From assembly GCA_017399685.1 (NCBI GenBank), contig JAFQBM010000020.1:32760-96759 (forward strand): a stretch of DNA of 64,000 nucleotides. Direction: 5' to 3'. Of this stretch, positions 18,290 through 26,460 are shown in pieces. The notes under the pieces were generated by a model. It did no database searches. It saw nothing but the letters and a program-made list of their open reading frames with translations, and was not told the origin of the DNA. Numbering within the stretch: position 1 is the stretch's first letter; each line of letters opens with the position of its first letter. This DNA comes from Lachnospiraceae bacterium. Its GTDB lineage: Bacteria; Bacillota; Clostridia; Lachnospirales; Lachnospiraceae. The position numbers and the translations under genes are program-made.

Positions 18290-20323
18290 TTATTTCAAGG
18301 AAATAATCTCTTCCGCCTTTGGTCTGAACAATTTATCAAAAAGAACCTGATTTCTTTTTTTCGCATCCCTTACTAGCTTTTCATATGAAATAATCTCAAC
18401 ATATGCACCCTTAACCGGATTATAACCAAAAAAGCCCTCTCCATCTGGGGTTCGATTGTATCCTGCATTTTCTGCATCTTCAATTAAACTATCCGTCAGA
18501 TCTGCAATTATATAACAGTAAAATGCTGCATTTTGAACATTTCCAAAGCCTCTGCCATTAGCTTTCTTTACCTTTCCTGCCTTAATATCTGAAACATATT
18601 TTAAAACCTGATTAATAGGGTTTTTATCATCAGCCTCCAAATCGTCTCTTTGTGGTCTTTTCAATTCCACTATTGTAATCGAATTTATCGCATCCTCTTC
18701 AGCAGAATATGAAATTGCCTTGTCAAAAATTCCAATATCCATCCTTCTAGGAACATCACTCTCCATAACAGGAAGCGACTTCATCGGCTGATCCGAAGAA
18801 AGAAACTGATGATATGCCAATCTATCATCTATAAGCCACAGGTTCATTTCATCAAATTTCACATCATCTGATGTAATCTGCATTGGACAAATGATAGAAT
18901 GTAATCTAGATTCTTTACTATATTTCCCATCTTCAGACAATTCTAATGCCTTCTCTAATAAGTCTATTACTGCTTTTCTTCTTACAATATACTCAGCAAG
19001 GCTTGCTTGGCTAAGTTGAGTTACACTTGAACAATACGAATCAAACAAATCCATAAACTGCTCGGTATCCGCCACACTATTTTTTTGTCTTTCTTCAATT
19101 TGCATTTTCTGTTTTGCGATATCAAATTCCCACTTTTGCTCTTGCTTATATAATTCTAAATCCAATTTTTCATCATTAAGCCCTACTGGTATTTCATCAT
19201 ATACACTACCTCTGTGATTAAGTAAATATCTATATTGAGGCTTCTTAGTTTTTACAAATTCATCTATCCTCTTTTTCTTTTCATCCTTAATCTTCCCCAA
19301 ATCATCACTTAAATAAATCTTGATATATTCTATAGCCGTTTCCGTAATTTCTTTTTCACCCAAATTATCCAATAACGGACTATCCGAAAAACTGAATTCA
19401 TATCGATCTGAATTAACCGCCTGATCCAAATACTCACCAGCAATATATCCTACATAATAGTATGACTGATCATCTGCATTTATTTTTTTATTCAGATTTG
19501 GAATATACTTAACCAAATCATATGACTTAACTTCTCTATTATTAGCACACATATGCAACTCATGTTTATCAGCACCTTCTGTTACAGTCATATGGTATAA
19601 AGAAAAGACTTTGCCTTTAATAGTAAAATCATCTCTATGTAAAGTATCTCTATATAACTTGTTATAATACTCATTTAAAATGTATTTTTCACCTAGGCTG
19701 TCTTGTAACACTACCTTGGGACAATTCTCAATAATGAAATATGGTAAGCAGTGCTCTATAATCTTTTTTGCAAGACTCTCAAGTGATAAAGCTACTTCCT
19801 CTCTATATTCATACTTAAAGCCTTTTAAGCAAACCTCAGTGCTATTTTCCTGAATATCAGGAACCTCAATTTCTATACAATTATCTTCTGGCTCTATTGC
19901 ATTTTTTATAGAAAAAGAAAACTCTCTCTTAAACCACTTATCACGCTCCATATATATACTTTTCACTGATACACTATCAAATGCTTTAAGCCATAAAAAT
20001 CTTCCAATACCTTTACAACCCTTTGACAACTTTAACGTTGAATATGCTTCAAGAAACGAATGATAATTTTTCTCAATAAACCCTTCACCATTATCAGTTA
20101 CTATAAATTCATTAAAATGATTTAATTCTTCCGTTCCTTCTGTAGTCATCTGCGCATAATCTAATCGATTCGCAACTATTGTAATTAGCGGCGCTTCACA
20201 ACTTTTTGTCTCTTCTAATGATTGTATAGAATTTACTATAGTCTCAAACAGAGGCCATAATGCTTTTGATTTTGGAAGCTTCATCTGGTTTACTTGACCA
20301 GCTAAATTCATTGTAAAATACAT
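18290..20323 (-). CDS. GHKL ATPase fused to a PD-(D/E)xK-type nuclease domain
   Basis: 677 residues. N-terminal Hsp90/MutL-like ATPase: N-box LFETIVNSIQS (E27, N31), DNGEGF at 77-82, KGIGRF at 104-109. A middle domain and a coiled coil near 390-415 follow. The C-terminal part has DIGIF (D529) then ITIVELKRP (E553, K555), which fits the D...ExK core of PD-(D/E)xK nucleases. This arrangement is seen in uncharacterised ATP-binding proteins of defence islands; MutL and topoisomerase-like ATPases offer a model of ATP-gated clamping onto DNA. It follows the XRE gene by 17 bp. Good AGGAGAGG site. ATPase assignment is firm; nuclease is motif-level. Confidence 0.82.
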   Translation of the reverse strand: MYFTMNLAGQVNQMKLPKSKALWPLFETIVNSIQSLEETKSCEAPLITIVANRLDYAQMTTEGTEELNHFNEFIVTDNGEGFIEKNYHSFLEAYSTLKLSKGCKGIGRFLWLKAFDSVSVKSIYMERDKWFKREFSFSIKNAIEPEDNCIEIEVPDIQENSTEVCLKGFKYEYREEVALSLESLAKKIIEHCLPYFIIENCPKVVLQDSLGEKYILNEYYNKLYRDTLHRDDFTIKGKVFSLYHMTVTEGADKHELHMCANNREVKSYDLVKYIPNLNKKINADDQSYYYVGYIAGEYLDQAVNSDRYEFSFSDSPLLDNLGEKEITETAIEYIKIYLSDDLGKIKDEKKKRIDEFVKTKKPQYRYLLNHRGSVYDEIPVGLNDEKLDLELYKQEQKWEFDIAKQKMQIEERQKNSVADTEQFMDLFDSYCSSVTQLSQASLAEYIVRRKAVIDLLEKALELSEDGKYSKESRLHSIICPMQITSDDVKFDEMNLWLIDDRLAYHQFLSSDQPMKSLPVMESDVPRRMDIGIFDKAISYSAEEDAINSITIVELKRPQRDDLEADDKNPINQVLKYVSDIKAGKVKKANGRGFGNVQNAAFYCYIIADLTDSLIEDAENAGYNRTPDGEGFFGYNPVKGAYVEIISYEKLVRDAKKRNQVLFDKLFRPKAEEIISLK

Positions 20324-20340
20324 TTCACCTCTCCTTTCCG

Positions 20341-20655
20341 TTAACCCTTTTTATTCTTCAACATTTTCTTAAATTCAATTAAATTCAAAATTTCCTGCCG
20401 GTCAGCATCATCAAGTTCCGTAAAACCACGAAGTAATTCATCATCAGATAAAGGTATTTCATCTCCTTCCAATAATGAATCCGCCGATATCCTAAATAGT
20501 CTACTAAATTGCCTAAGTTCTTCAGCCTTAACGCACCTTTTACCCGATTCAATTTCAACTATGGCAGTCCTCTTTACACCTAAATAATTAGCCACATATT
20601 CCTGTGATAAACGTAAATCCGTTCTTGCTTTCTTTATTCTCTCATTCAGTTCCAT
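20341..20655 (-). CDS. XRE-family HTH transcriptional regulator
   Basis: 104 residues. The helix-turn-helix is plain: IKKARTDLRLSQEYVANYLGVKRTAIVEIESGKR, followed by the usual AEELRQFSRLFRISADSLL linker. The start is placed at MELNERIKK because AGGAGG with a 7-bp spacer sits before it; a longer in-frame form would add seven residues without a site. It is the first gene of the defence-like operon, so it is a likely autoregulator or switch for the ATPase-nuclease, AlbA, helicase and PIN-like genes. Its length and tail (DDELLRGFTELDDADRQEIL) match small repressors in mobile elements. Confidence 0.85.
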   Translation of the reverse strand: MELNERIKKARTDLRLSQEYVANYLGVKRTAIVEIESGKRCVKAEELRQFSRLFRISADSLLEGDEIPLSDDELLRGFTELDDADRQEILNLIEFKKMLKNKKG

Positions 20656-20802
20656 CTTGAGCCTCCTTACTACCATAACTACTAGTTATATTTTACCTCT
20701 AGATGTTGGATTTTACAACATATTTTTGTTGTTGCGTATGTACTTTTAGCATATCAGCAGTAATCCTTATCTATTGTCGATATGCTAATACTGCTAGTAA
20801 AT

Positions 20803-20952
20803 TTAATGTATTCGCTTCAAGCTCCCTTGCTTCAAATCAACAAATGCCTTCCTTTTACCACTTCTTCCAAGTGTGTAACAATCTTTACTGCAATACTTAA
20901 GCTGACGGGCCATTAATCTCTTGCCACAGACAATGCACTTCTCCTGTTTCAC
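20803..20952 (-). CDS. Small zinc-ribbon protein coupled to the recombinase (GTG start)
   Basis: 49 residues with CIVCGKRL and YCSKDC, a C-x2-C...C-x3-C zinc site of the type seen at the end of recombinase or HNH proteins. The GTG start overlaps the recombinase stop as GTGA, so translation is probably coupled. A basic tail (GRSGKRK) could bind DNA. It may be a directionality or stability partner, or a separated C-terminal piece of a longer recombinase. Not a known named protein. Confidence 0.6.
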   Translation of the reverse strand: MKQEKCIVCGKRLMARQLKYCSKDCYTLGRSGKRKAFVDLKQGSLKRIH

Positions 20953-22190
20953 CCCTGCAACCCTGCTCTAACATGCTCAATGAACCCATCAATGAAATCT
21001 CCGTCATAGGTACACAAAACATTGTATGCCCTTACAAATGCTTCTTCTATCAAGGCTTCGGGTACACCTTTGCAATATGGACATTCCTTTTTGCCATGCT
21101 TAGTAGACTTCACACACTGCCAAATGACCTTTTTATAATCGGCACGTGAATTCCATGTTCTTCTTGTGAGGTTGCCACCACAGAAACCGCACTTTAACAT
21201 ACAACTGAATGAAAATTGTCTGCTGTATTTGTCACGCTTTCCGTTGCTTCTTGAATGTGAGCCTTTTCTTTTGTTTAATATTTCATTGGCTCTATCCCAC
21301 AATTCTCGGCTTATAATGGCTTCATGATGATTTTCTGTGTAATATTGGTCTGCTTCGCCCATATTATCAAGTCTACGCTTTGTTATCGGGTCTGTGGTAA
21401 AAGTTTTCCCCATGAGCAAATCGCCTTTGTATTTCTCATTCTTGATAATACCGATTACTCCATGTTCACTGAAATTACTGTCCCCACGTTTGGTTTTGTA
21501 ACCTAAATTTTTCAGTTCTCTAGCGATTATTTTACCGCCTGCACCCTCAACATATCTGTTGAAAATATAGCGGACTGCTTCGGCTTCTTTTTCGTTAATT
21601 GTAATGGATTTATCCTCTTTATGATAATCATAACCCAAACAACCATTAAAACCGACCATCTCTCCTCTCTGCATTTTTATAGCCAAGCCAAGTTTGACAT
21701 GTTCACTGATATTTTGTACTTCCTGTTGTGCCACCGAACTAAGGATTGTCAATAGTAACTCTCCGTCCATTGTGAGAGTATTAATGTTTTCTTCCTCAAA
21801 CATGACCGCAACACCCTTTTCCTTTAAACTTCTAACATATGTAAGGGTATCGACTGTATTTCGTGCAAATCTTGAAATACTTTTTACAATGATTAAGTCA
21901 ATTTCTCCGTTCACACAATCATTAATCATGCGGTTAAAATCATCTCGTTTAGCGGTTTGTGTGCCTGTTATCGCTTCATCAGCGTACACACCCGCATACT
22001 GCCATTCGGGATTACTATTTATTAATTCTTCATAGTATCGCACTTGTGACTGATAACTTTCAAGCTGTTCCGCACTGTCCGTTGAAACTCGTGCATATGC
22101 AGCAACACGCAGGGTACTCAAATGAGCACCCTTTCTTCTGTTGACTGCCTGTTTGGTAGCCTTACGCACCATTACTGTTGGATTCGCCAT
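20949..22190 (-). CDS. Large serine recombinase (resolvase/invertase N-terminal domain)
   Basis: 413 residues. Catalytic domain with AAYARVSTDS (nucleophile S36), SRFARNT and YADEAITGT; then the recombinase domain (GFNGCLGYDY, ARELKNLGYKT, ILKNEKYKGD-type) and a zinc ribbon with CMLKCGFCGG and CPYC. Large serine integrases are usually 450-700 residues, so this is a short C-terminal form lacking the usual long coiled-coil tail. The family excises and integrates mobile elements without homology. Upstream are three small element genes and downstream a coupled zinc ribbon; the attachment site is not established. ACGGAGG precedes the ATG. Confidence 0.93.
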   Translation of the reverse strand: MANPTVMVRKATKQAVNRRKGAHLSTLRVAAYARVSTDSAEQLESYQSQVRYYEELINSNPEWQYAGVYADEAITGTQTAKRDDFNRMINDCVNGEIDLIIVKSISRFARNTVDTLTYVRSLKEKGVAVMFEEENINTLTMDGELLLTILSSVAQQEVQNISEHVKLGLAIKMQRGEMVGFNGCLGYDYHKEDKSITINEKEAEAVRYIFNRYVEGAGGKIIARELKNLGYKTKRGDSNFSEHGVIGIIKNEKYKGDLLMGKTFTTDPITKRRLDNMGEADQYYTENHHEAIISRELWDRANEILNKRKGSHSRSNGKRDKYSRQFSFSCMLKCGFCGGNLTRRTWNSRADYKKVIWQCVKSTKHGKKECPYCKGVPEALIEEAFVRAYNVLCTYDGDFIDGFIEHVRAGLQG

Positions 22191-22234
22191 AATTTTTACC
22201 TCCGTAATAAATTTTAGTATTGTATATGAAGCCT

Positions 22235-22393
22235 TTAGGCTGTCATAGCTGTTAAATCTGACAGAATATGATACTCTTTCATCAGTTTAATTTTGATTTT
22301 CTGATACTCTGCTTCTGTAATCTGTTTACATTGCAGGAGCTGTGCCAACAGGGATAATTCCATGCTGTACTGCAACAACTTTTCAGCATTCAC
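22235..22393 (-). CDS. Small element protein (SHOCT-like), GTG start
   Basis: 52 residues: NAEKLLQYSMELSLLAQLLQCKQITEAEYQKIKIKLMKEYHILSDLTA. The pattern LLxxKxITEAEYxxIKxxL is the SHOCT-like short helical motif common in small proteins beside mobile-element recombinases. The GTG at 22393, overlapping the preceding gene's tail with AGAGGTGG upstream, is preferred to an ATG 30 bp earlier. Function unknown; position suggests it is co-translated with the recombinase. Confidence 0.65.
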   Translation of the reverse strand: MNAEKLLQYSMELSLLAQLLQCKQITEAEYQKIKIKLMKEYHILSDLTAMTA

Positions 22394-22670
22394 ATTTACC
22401 ACCTCTCGCAATATTATCAGCAAGCAATTCCATAAAGCCTGCTATGTAATCAATAAAATCTTCAAATTCTGCAACATCATCACTGTGCGAAAAATAAAAA
22501 TCAATAATACTACCGATAAGTTCCTCGCATTGTTCAATGGTCAGTGGCTCTGCTAAAAAAGCATTTGTTTTCATTGCAATGATTTTCAGATTTTCTCTTG
22601 TTTGTTCATCAAGGATAATGTGTAATCCATCTTTATCGTTTACTATTTCGCTTCTATAATTATTCTTCAT
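22383..22670 (-). CDS. Hypothetical protein of the recombinase operon
   Basis: 95 residues, acidic, no signal or membrane segment. Only helices can be guessed: LTIEQCEELIGSIIDFYF and VAEFEDFIDYIAGFMELLADN. No family recognised. It has TGGAGAG before the ATG and overlaps the next gene's start, so it belongs to the same coupled series that ends with the recombinase. Confidence 0.65.
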   Translation of the reverse strand: MKNNYRSEIVNDKDGLHIILDEQTRENLKIIAMKTNAFLAEPLTIEQCEELIGSIIDFYFSHSDDVAEFEDFIDYIAGFMELLADNIARGGKCEC

Positions 22671-22727
22671 TGTCTCTCCATTCTCGGCTTAACCAATCCC
22701 GCCGTAGGCAATATATTTCATTTGGCT

Positions 22728-22863
22728 GTAAAGTTTCTTTACAAGACCTCTTGAAATCTTGTAAAGAATTTTTACACTTTACAACCACTACCAACTACCG
22801 CACTGTTAAATTTCTTTACAAGAGGTATCTCTTTTATGTTGATAAACCTTGTAAATTTTCTTA
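22728..22863. repeat. Iteron-like cluster of TTTACAAG / CTTGTAAA repeats
   Basis: A 230-bp noncoding gap between the small genes holds TTTCTTTACAAGA twice as direct repeat (22734-22746 and 22811-22823) and inverted versions TCTTGTAAAGAA (22757-22768) and CTTGTAAATTTT (22849-22860), plus TTTACACTTTACAA at 22770. It looks like binding sites for a dedicated protein, for instance a replication origin or operator of the neighbouring wHTH protein. Confidence 0.6.
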
Positions 22864-22898
22864 ACACATATACTATACATATAGCCATGAATACGGTT

Positions 22899-23252
22899 TT
22901 AAAGCTGTTTCCATTTATCAGAAAACATATAAATATTAGACTTACGCAGATTGCGATTGTGTTGTACTACCTCAACAAATCCATGCTCTTCTAGTTCCTT
23001 TAATGCTCTAAAGAACGTTGGTCTACTCATGAAACTTTTATATTTACTATAAGGAAACTTAAAACTTCTTTTTCCTGCCGATTCAATACGCATATAACAA
23101 TAAGTACGAAAAGCACTGGCTGTTAAGTCTCTCATTGGCTCTGAAGCCATAATGCTTGCACCCAATCTAAAATAACGTTTTTCAACACCATCCGCATGTT
23201 TTGTCTCCCACTTTTCAAATGGCGTAATTTTACTTCGTCTACTTGTTGCCAT
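22899..23252 (-). CDS. Winged-helix DNA-binding protein, possible replication/maintenance protein
   Basis: 117 residues. SRPTFFRALKELEEHGFVEVVQHNRNLRKSNIYMFSDKW is a winged-helix with recognition helix and wing; the N-terminus is basic (ATSRRSKI) and contains LTASAFRTYCYMRIES. It resembles small replication-initiator-like or MarR-like wHTH proteins of Gram-positive elements. Its closeness to the iteron-like repeats just downstream supports an origin- or operator-binding role. The gene follows the 64-aa HTH gene by 6 bp; GAGGA lies before the ATG. Confidence 0.65.
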   Translation of the reverse strand: MATSRRSKITPFEKWETKHADGVEKRYFRLGASIMASEPMRDLTASAFRTYCYMRIESAGKRSFKFPYSKYKSFMSRPTFFRALKELEEHGFVEVVQHNRNLRKSNIYMFSDKWKQL

Positions 23253-23258
23253 AGCTTA

Positions 23259-23453
23259 TCATTCCTCTTGTGAATTCAACTTATCGGATTGTATTTCATC
23301 TATGGCATGTAATATCTGTTGTATCTGCACCTGCGACAACGGTTCTCTGAACCAACGCACGAAAGAAGTTTCATGTATACCTATCTGCTTTGCAATCTGC
23401 CACTTATAAATATTTTTCTGCTTCAACAGACACTCAATCTCTTTATTTCTCAT
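23259..23453 (-). CDS. Small HTH protein
   Basis: 64 residues. IECLLKQKNIYKWQIAKQIGIHETSFVRWFREPLSQVQIQQILHAI fits a helix-turn-helix with WQIAKQIGI as first and ETSFVRWFR as recognition helix, like Cro/excisionase-sized regulators of integrative elements. TTAGGAGA precedes the ATG. It is first in the minus-strand recombinase series and divergent from the DUF6076-like gene at 23628; the 174 bp between them may contain its operator (ATGCT...AGCAT inverted repeat near 23530). Confidence 0.7.
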   Translation of the reverse strand: MRNKEIECLLKQKNIYKWQIAKQIGIHETSFVRWFREPLSQVQIQQILHAIDEIQSDKLNSQEE

Positions 23454-23627
23454 AATAAGTTCTCCTAATTTCTATTTATTTCATCAGCGGTCATCGGCTA
23501 GCCATTTCTTCATAACTACACTGTTGATGCTGATAGCATATCATGGTAAAATAACCTAAATCAAAGCTATATCTATGTATTTATTCGTTTCATTTCAATG
23601 CATAGAGAAACAAGGAGATAGACATCT

Positions 23628-24623
23628 ATGAATAACGACAACTCTCTTGGTGTTGCAGTATTAGACACTGGAATAGGATTTACAGTTTATGACAAAAAGA
23701 TGGAAAAGGATGTACCCTATGGAACATTTGCTCTTACGCTAATCAATACCGACTATGAAAAAATACGGAATAGCATTGGAGATACTCTAAAGCTGTATTT
23801 TAAAAAATCATTTAATCCAAATGATACAGAGCAATTTGCAATCACTCTTTATAATAAAATACATTTGCATATTTCTTATGCATCAAAAGGGTATCTACGA
23901 AAAGAGCATGCTCACATAGTTACTAATCTTTTAGTAAGAGAAATATTAAACAGCATTGAAACGGAACATTTTGCAATAAATGGTATTGATAACTGCATAC
24001 CAGTTATATTTTCGAATTATAACATTCGTAGTTGTGCAAAAGACATCCTACAACGATATTCTGACGATTTAGCATCTATTGTAAGAGAAACAGGAACTTA
24101 TGAAATAAACTCTCAGCTTTTAAATATGGAAACTCCTGTCTATTATCTGAATAGTACCGCCGAATATCTCATGTTGGATTTAAAGATGTATTTGGAACGC
24201 TCTGACAAAACAGTGAAAGAATGTGAACGTTGTGGACGTTTATATTTACCTAAAAGAAAAAGCGATAAGTATTGCCGACTTCCAATCAGAGGTGAACGGA
24301 AAACCTGCAACGTTATCATGCACATATTACCAAATGATGAATTTGCAAAAGTAAGAAACACTGCAAGAGATAAACAACATAAACAAATACGATATTATCG
24401 AGATACAAGAAACTGTGATTACACATTTTTACTTAATTTATATAATGACTGGTCTATTGACTGCCAAAAAAAGTGTATAGAATTTAAAAGTAAAATGGAT
24501 ATAAAAGGATTTAACAACTGGATTGAAGAAACAAAATTCACGGTTGAAACGCTAACGGAAGAATGGGAAAAACACAATAAAAACAAAGAAATTTGCGTAC
24601 CTAATATCAAATCCGAGAATTAA
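23628..24623 (+). CDS. DUF6076-like protein with cysteine zinc-binding motif
   Basis: 331 residues, cytosolic by composition. Near residue 200 it has KECERCGRLYLPKRKSDKYC...ERKTC, a CxxC...C...C zinc site as in CGNR-type transcription factors and DUF6076 proteins. The N-terminal part is not recognised. AAGGAGAT sits 9 bp before the ATG. It faces away from the recombinase operon, as accessory cargo of small Lachnospiraceae elements often does. Low-GC codon use matches the island. Function unknown; regulator or RNA-binding protein are both open. Confidence 0.65.
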   Translation: MNNDNSLGVAVLDTGIGFTVYDKKMEKDVPYGTFALTLINTDYEKIRNSIGDTLKLYFKKSFNPNDTEQFAITLYNKIHLHISYASKGYLRKEHAHIVTNLLVREILNSIETEHFAINGIDNCIPVIFSNYNIRSCAKDILQRYSDDLASIVRETGTYEINSQLLNMETPVYYLNSTAEYLMLDLKMYLERSDKTVKECERCGRLYLPKRKSDKYCRLPIRGERKTCNVIMHILPNDEFAKVRNTARDKQHKQIRYYRDTRNCDYTFLLNLYNDWSIDCQKKCIEFKSKMDIKGFNNWIEETKFTVETLTEEWEKHNKNKEICVPNIKSEN

Positions 24624-24727
24624 GCGGTATATTATTTAAAGAAATCAAAGCTTTAACAGTACTTAAAATCGTAGATGCCAATGCAAAAAATCCCTAAGAA
24701 CCACGAACGCTTTTTAGGATTTTTCAC

Positions 24728-24750
24728 GGATTGGTACGTAGTACCAATCC
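24728..24750. repeat. Perfect inverted repeat GGATTGGTAC / GTACCAATCC
   Basis: 10-bp perfect arms with a 3-bp GTA spacer. It follows an A-rich/T-rich hairpin-like stretch (AATCCCTAA...TTTTTAGGATTTTT, 24690-24724) after the DUF6076-like gene. It has no T-run of its own; it could be a recombinase or regulator site, or the top of an extended terminator structure. Confidence 0.55.
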
Positions 24751-24787
24751 GGTAGGAATAACCTATAATATTGCGATAATAAAAAGC

Positions 24788-24818
24788 AGGAGATACTCAA
24801 TTCCGAAAAGTATCTCCT
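24788..24818. terminator. Terminator-like hairpin between convergent genes
   Basis: AGGAGATACT and AGTATCTCCT perfect arms, 11-base loop, flanked by AAAAAGC on the left, so it can stop minus-strand transcription (T-run on that strand) coming from the 24991-27370 series. The remainder of the 24624-24990 gap shows no gene. Confidence 0.6.
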
Positions 24819-24990
24819 GTCTTATACTGTAACTGTATGTTACATTTTTGCTATCAAATTACACTATTTTAAATATTAAAGCAGGTACTCCCGACGGCAA
24901 TCAATATACACCTTTCATTTATTGTTACATTCAATAAACCTGATTGCAGTACCATACATTTGTAAATATTTCAGCCACTTGTATGTTCTA

Positions 24991-25347
24991 TCAAAAATCA
25001 CTCTTGCAACTATTACAATGCCACTGTTTTCCCACTTTTCCACTTGCCAAGCCAAAAAATCCCATTGATAATAAACGAGAGGTAGTAGTAATTTTCTTAG
25101 TATCACTCGAATTACAATATGGACAATTTACCTCAACGGATTTTGTTTGTGGAATCATTGTACTACTACTTACCGATTTTACCGCTCTTAATCCATTCTT
25201 TGGATTATACGGATTTTCATAGCAAAATACTAATGGTTTACCACATGTTTTACACTTCTCTAAAACAGCATCCTCAGGCATAAAATAAACAAGCTTATTG
25301 CATTTTTTACATTCATATGCCTTTACTGTTGGCTTTTGTTTTTTCAT
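24991..25347 (-). CDS. Zinc-ribbon protein
   Basis: 118 residues with two zinc ribbons: YECKKCN and KCKTCGKPLVF at the N-terminus, NCPYCNSSD and WHCNSCKSDF at the C-terminus, linked by a short basic/serine-rich segment. The later ribbon is followed by no further domain. The start MKKQKPTVK is chosen because AAAGGAGA lies before it. It is the last gene of a minus-strand series with the integrase-like, J-domain and small proteins. Function unknown; such proteins are typical cargo of Gram-positive integrative elements. Confidence 0.7.
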   Translation of the reverse strand: MKKQKPTVKAYECKKCNKLVYFMPEDAVLEKCKTCGKPLVFCYENPYNPKNGLRAVKSVSSSTMIPQTKSVEVNCPYCNSSDTKKITTTSRLLSMGFFGLASGKVGKQWHCNSCKSDF

Positions 25348-25372
25348 AAAATTCTCCTTTCGAATCAAAACA

Positions 25373-26389
25373 TCACATCATATCAAAAAACCTTGATTTT
25401 CTAAATGTCGCATCCAATAGTTTACTTTTTTCACGCATCATCATAATGCCATCCTGTTCATCCACAAGTTCTAAGCAATGCTTATATACATCATTTGCAT
25501 ATCCTGTAAATTCTTTAATCACATGGGATGGTACTCCCGAACGTATCATTTGCATAATACCATATTTTGCAACTGCCATACCTTTGTTATGTCCCACTAC
25601 TTCTTTAAGAATATTAAACATTTTAGAATAATCAATTTTATCTCGTTCTTTTGCAATATCAACAAACAAACGGTCATCACTTGGCTTTTCTATAAGTTTA
25701 CCCCTTACTTTCATATATCGTTGCATTTGTAACGATAACTCATCAGGAAGATGTACCCAAAAACCATTGATTTTTAATTTGTTCAACTGCTCGTTATAAT
25801 CGGTTATTTTTAACTCATTTATTACGTTATTTTTCGTACCAAATAACAAAATGATTTTACAAGCAAGAGAAGATATGTAATTAGCAAAAACTCCATTATA
25901 ATATCCATTAAGAATTTCATCATCATCTTCAATAGCAAGTTTTTCATTGCAAGCGTTAATAAGTTGTTCTGCTTCTACATCTGTCAATGGATGCACCTGT
26001 TCTTTCATATTCAATTTTAATTCTTTAATCTTATTATCATAAGCATTTTTGAGTTCGGCTTTTTCACTCTTATTTTCAAAGAGTTTATTTTCCCAACCAA
26101 ATTCTTTATAAATGTAATCATAGAAGACCGTAACAACTGATATATAATTCCATGCTGTTGTTGCGTATTTCACATCATAATTCCTCACATAGTACTCCAA
26201 TGCATCTAAAAGTTCTTTTATTTTCATGCCAGTTAAGATACTTTGATAATTCACATCTTTAGCTTGCAATTCAAGAACAACATATTCGTAAAAAACATAG
26301 ATTTTTCTTTTGTAAGTTACAGAGGTTAATCCATTTTTTTCTTCTTCAACATAATTTATAAACTGTTCAATTAACTTTTCAAATGTCAT
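25373..26389 (-). CDS. Tyrosine-recombinase-like protein with degenerate active site
   Basis: 338 residues. N-terminal helical SAM-like part (YVEEEKNGLTSVTYKRKIYVFYEYV) and a C-terminal domain resembling phage integrases: the region KIILLFGTKNNVINELKITDYN aligns with the usual GLRxSELxxLxxxD block but lacks the first catalytic Arg, and MQMIRSGVPSHVIKEFTGYANDVYKHCLE aligns with HxxA..LL..G...xxIxxxLGHxxxxxTxxYxH without HxxR, Gly-His or a clear Tyr. So it is probably not an active recombinase; a DNA-binding accessory role is possible. Start at 26389 has AAAGGAG. A truncated copy is at 12493-12696. Confidence 0.6.
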   Translation of the reverse strand: MTFEKLIEQFINYVEEEKNGLTSVTYKRKIYVFYEYVVLELQAKDVNYQSILTGMKIKELLDALEYYVRNYDVKYATTAWNYISVVTVFYDYIYKEFGWENKLFENKSEKAELKNAYDNKIKELKLNMKEQVHPLTDVEAEQLINACNEKLAIEDDDEILNGYYNGVFANYISSLACKIILLFGTKNNVINELKITDYNEQLNKLKINGFWVHLPDELSLQMQRYMKVRGKLIEKPSDDRLFVDIAKERDKIDYSKMFNILKEVVGHNKGMAVAKYGIMQMIRSGVPSHVIKEFTGYANDVYKHCLELVDEQDGIMMMREKSKLLDATFRKSRFFDMM

Positions 26390-26460
26390 AAAAACTCCTT
26401 TCTCCATAAAGCAATTGATTTTATGGACATTTTACTATAAAACATCTACTTTTTCAATAC

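Noticed and set aside
22728..22863. CRISPR array
   Set aside because: Repeats are short (8-13 bp), irregularly spaced, in both orientations, with no cas genes; iteron-like instead.
24915..25106. 63-codon minus-strand frame
   Set aside because: Overlaps the zinc-ribbon gene in another frame and lacks an RBS.
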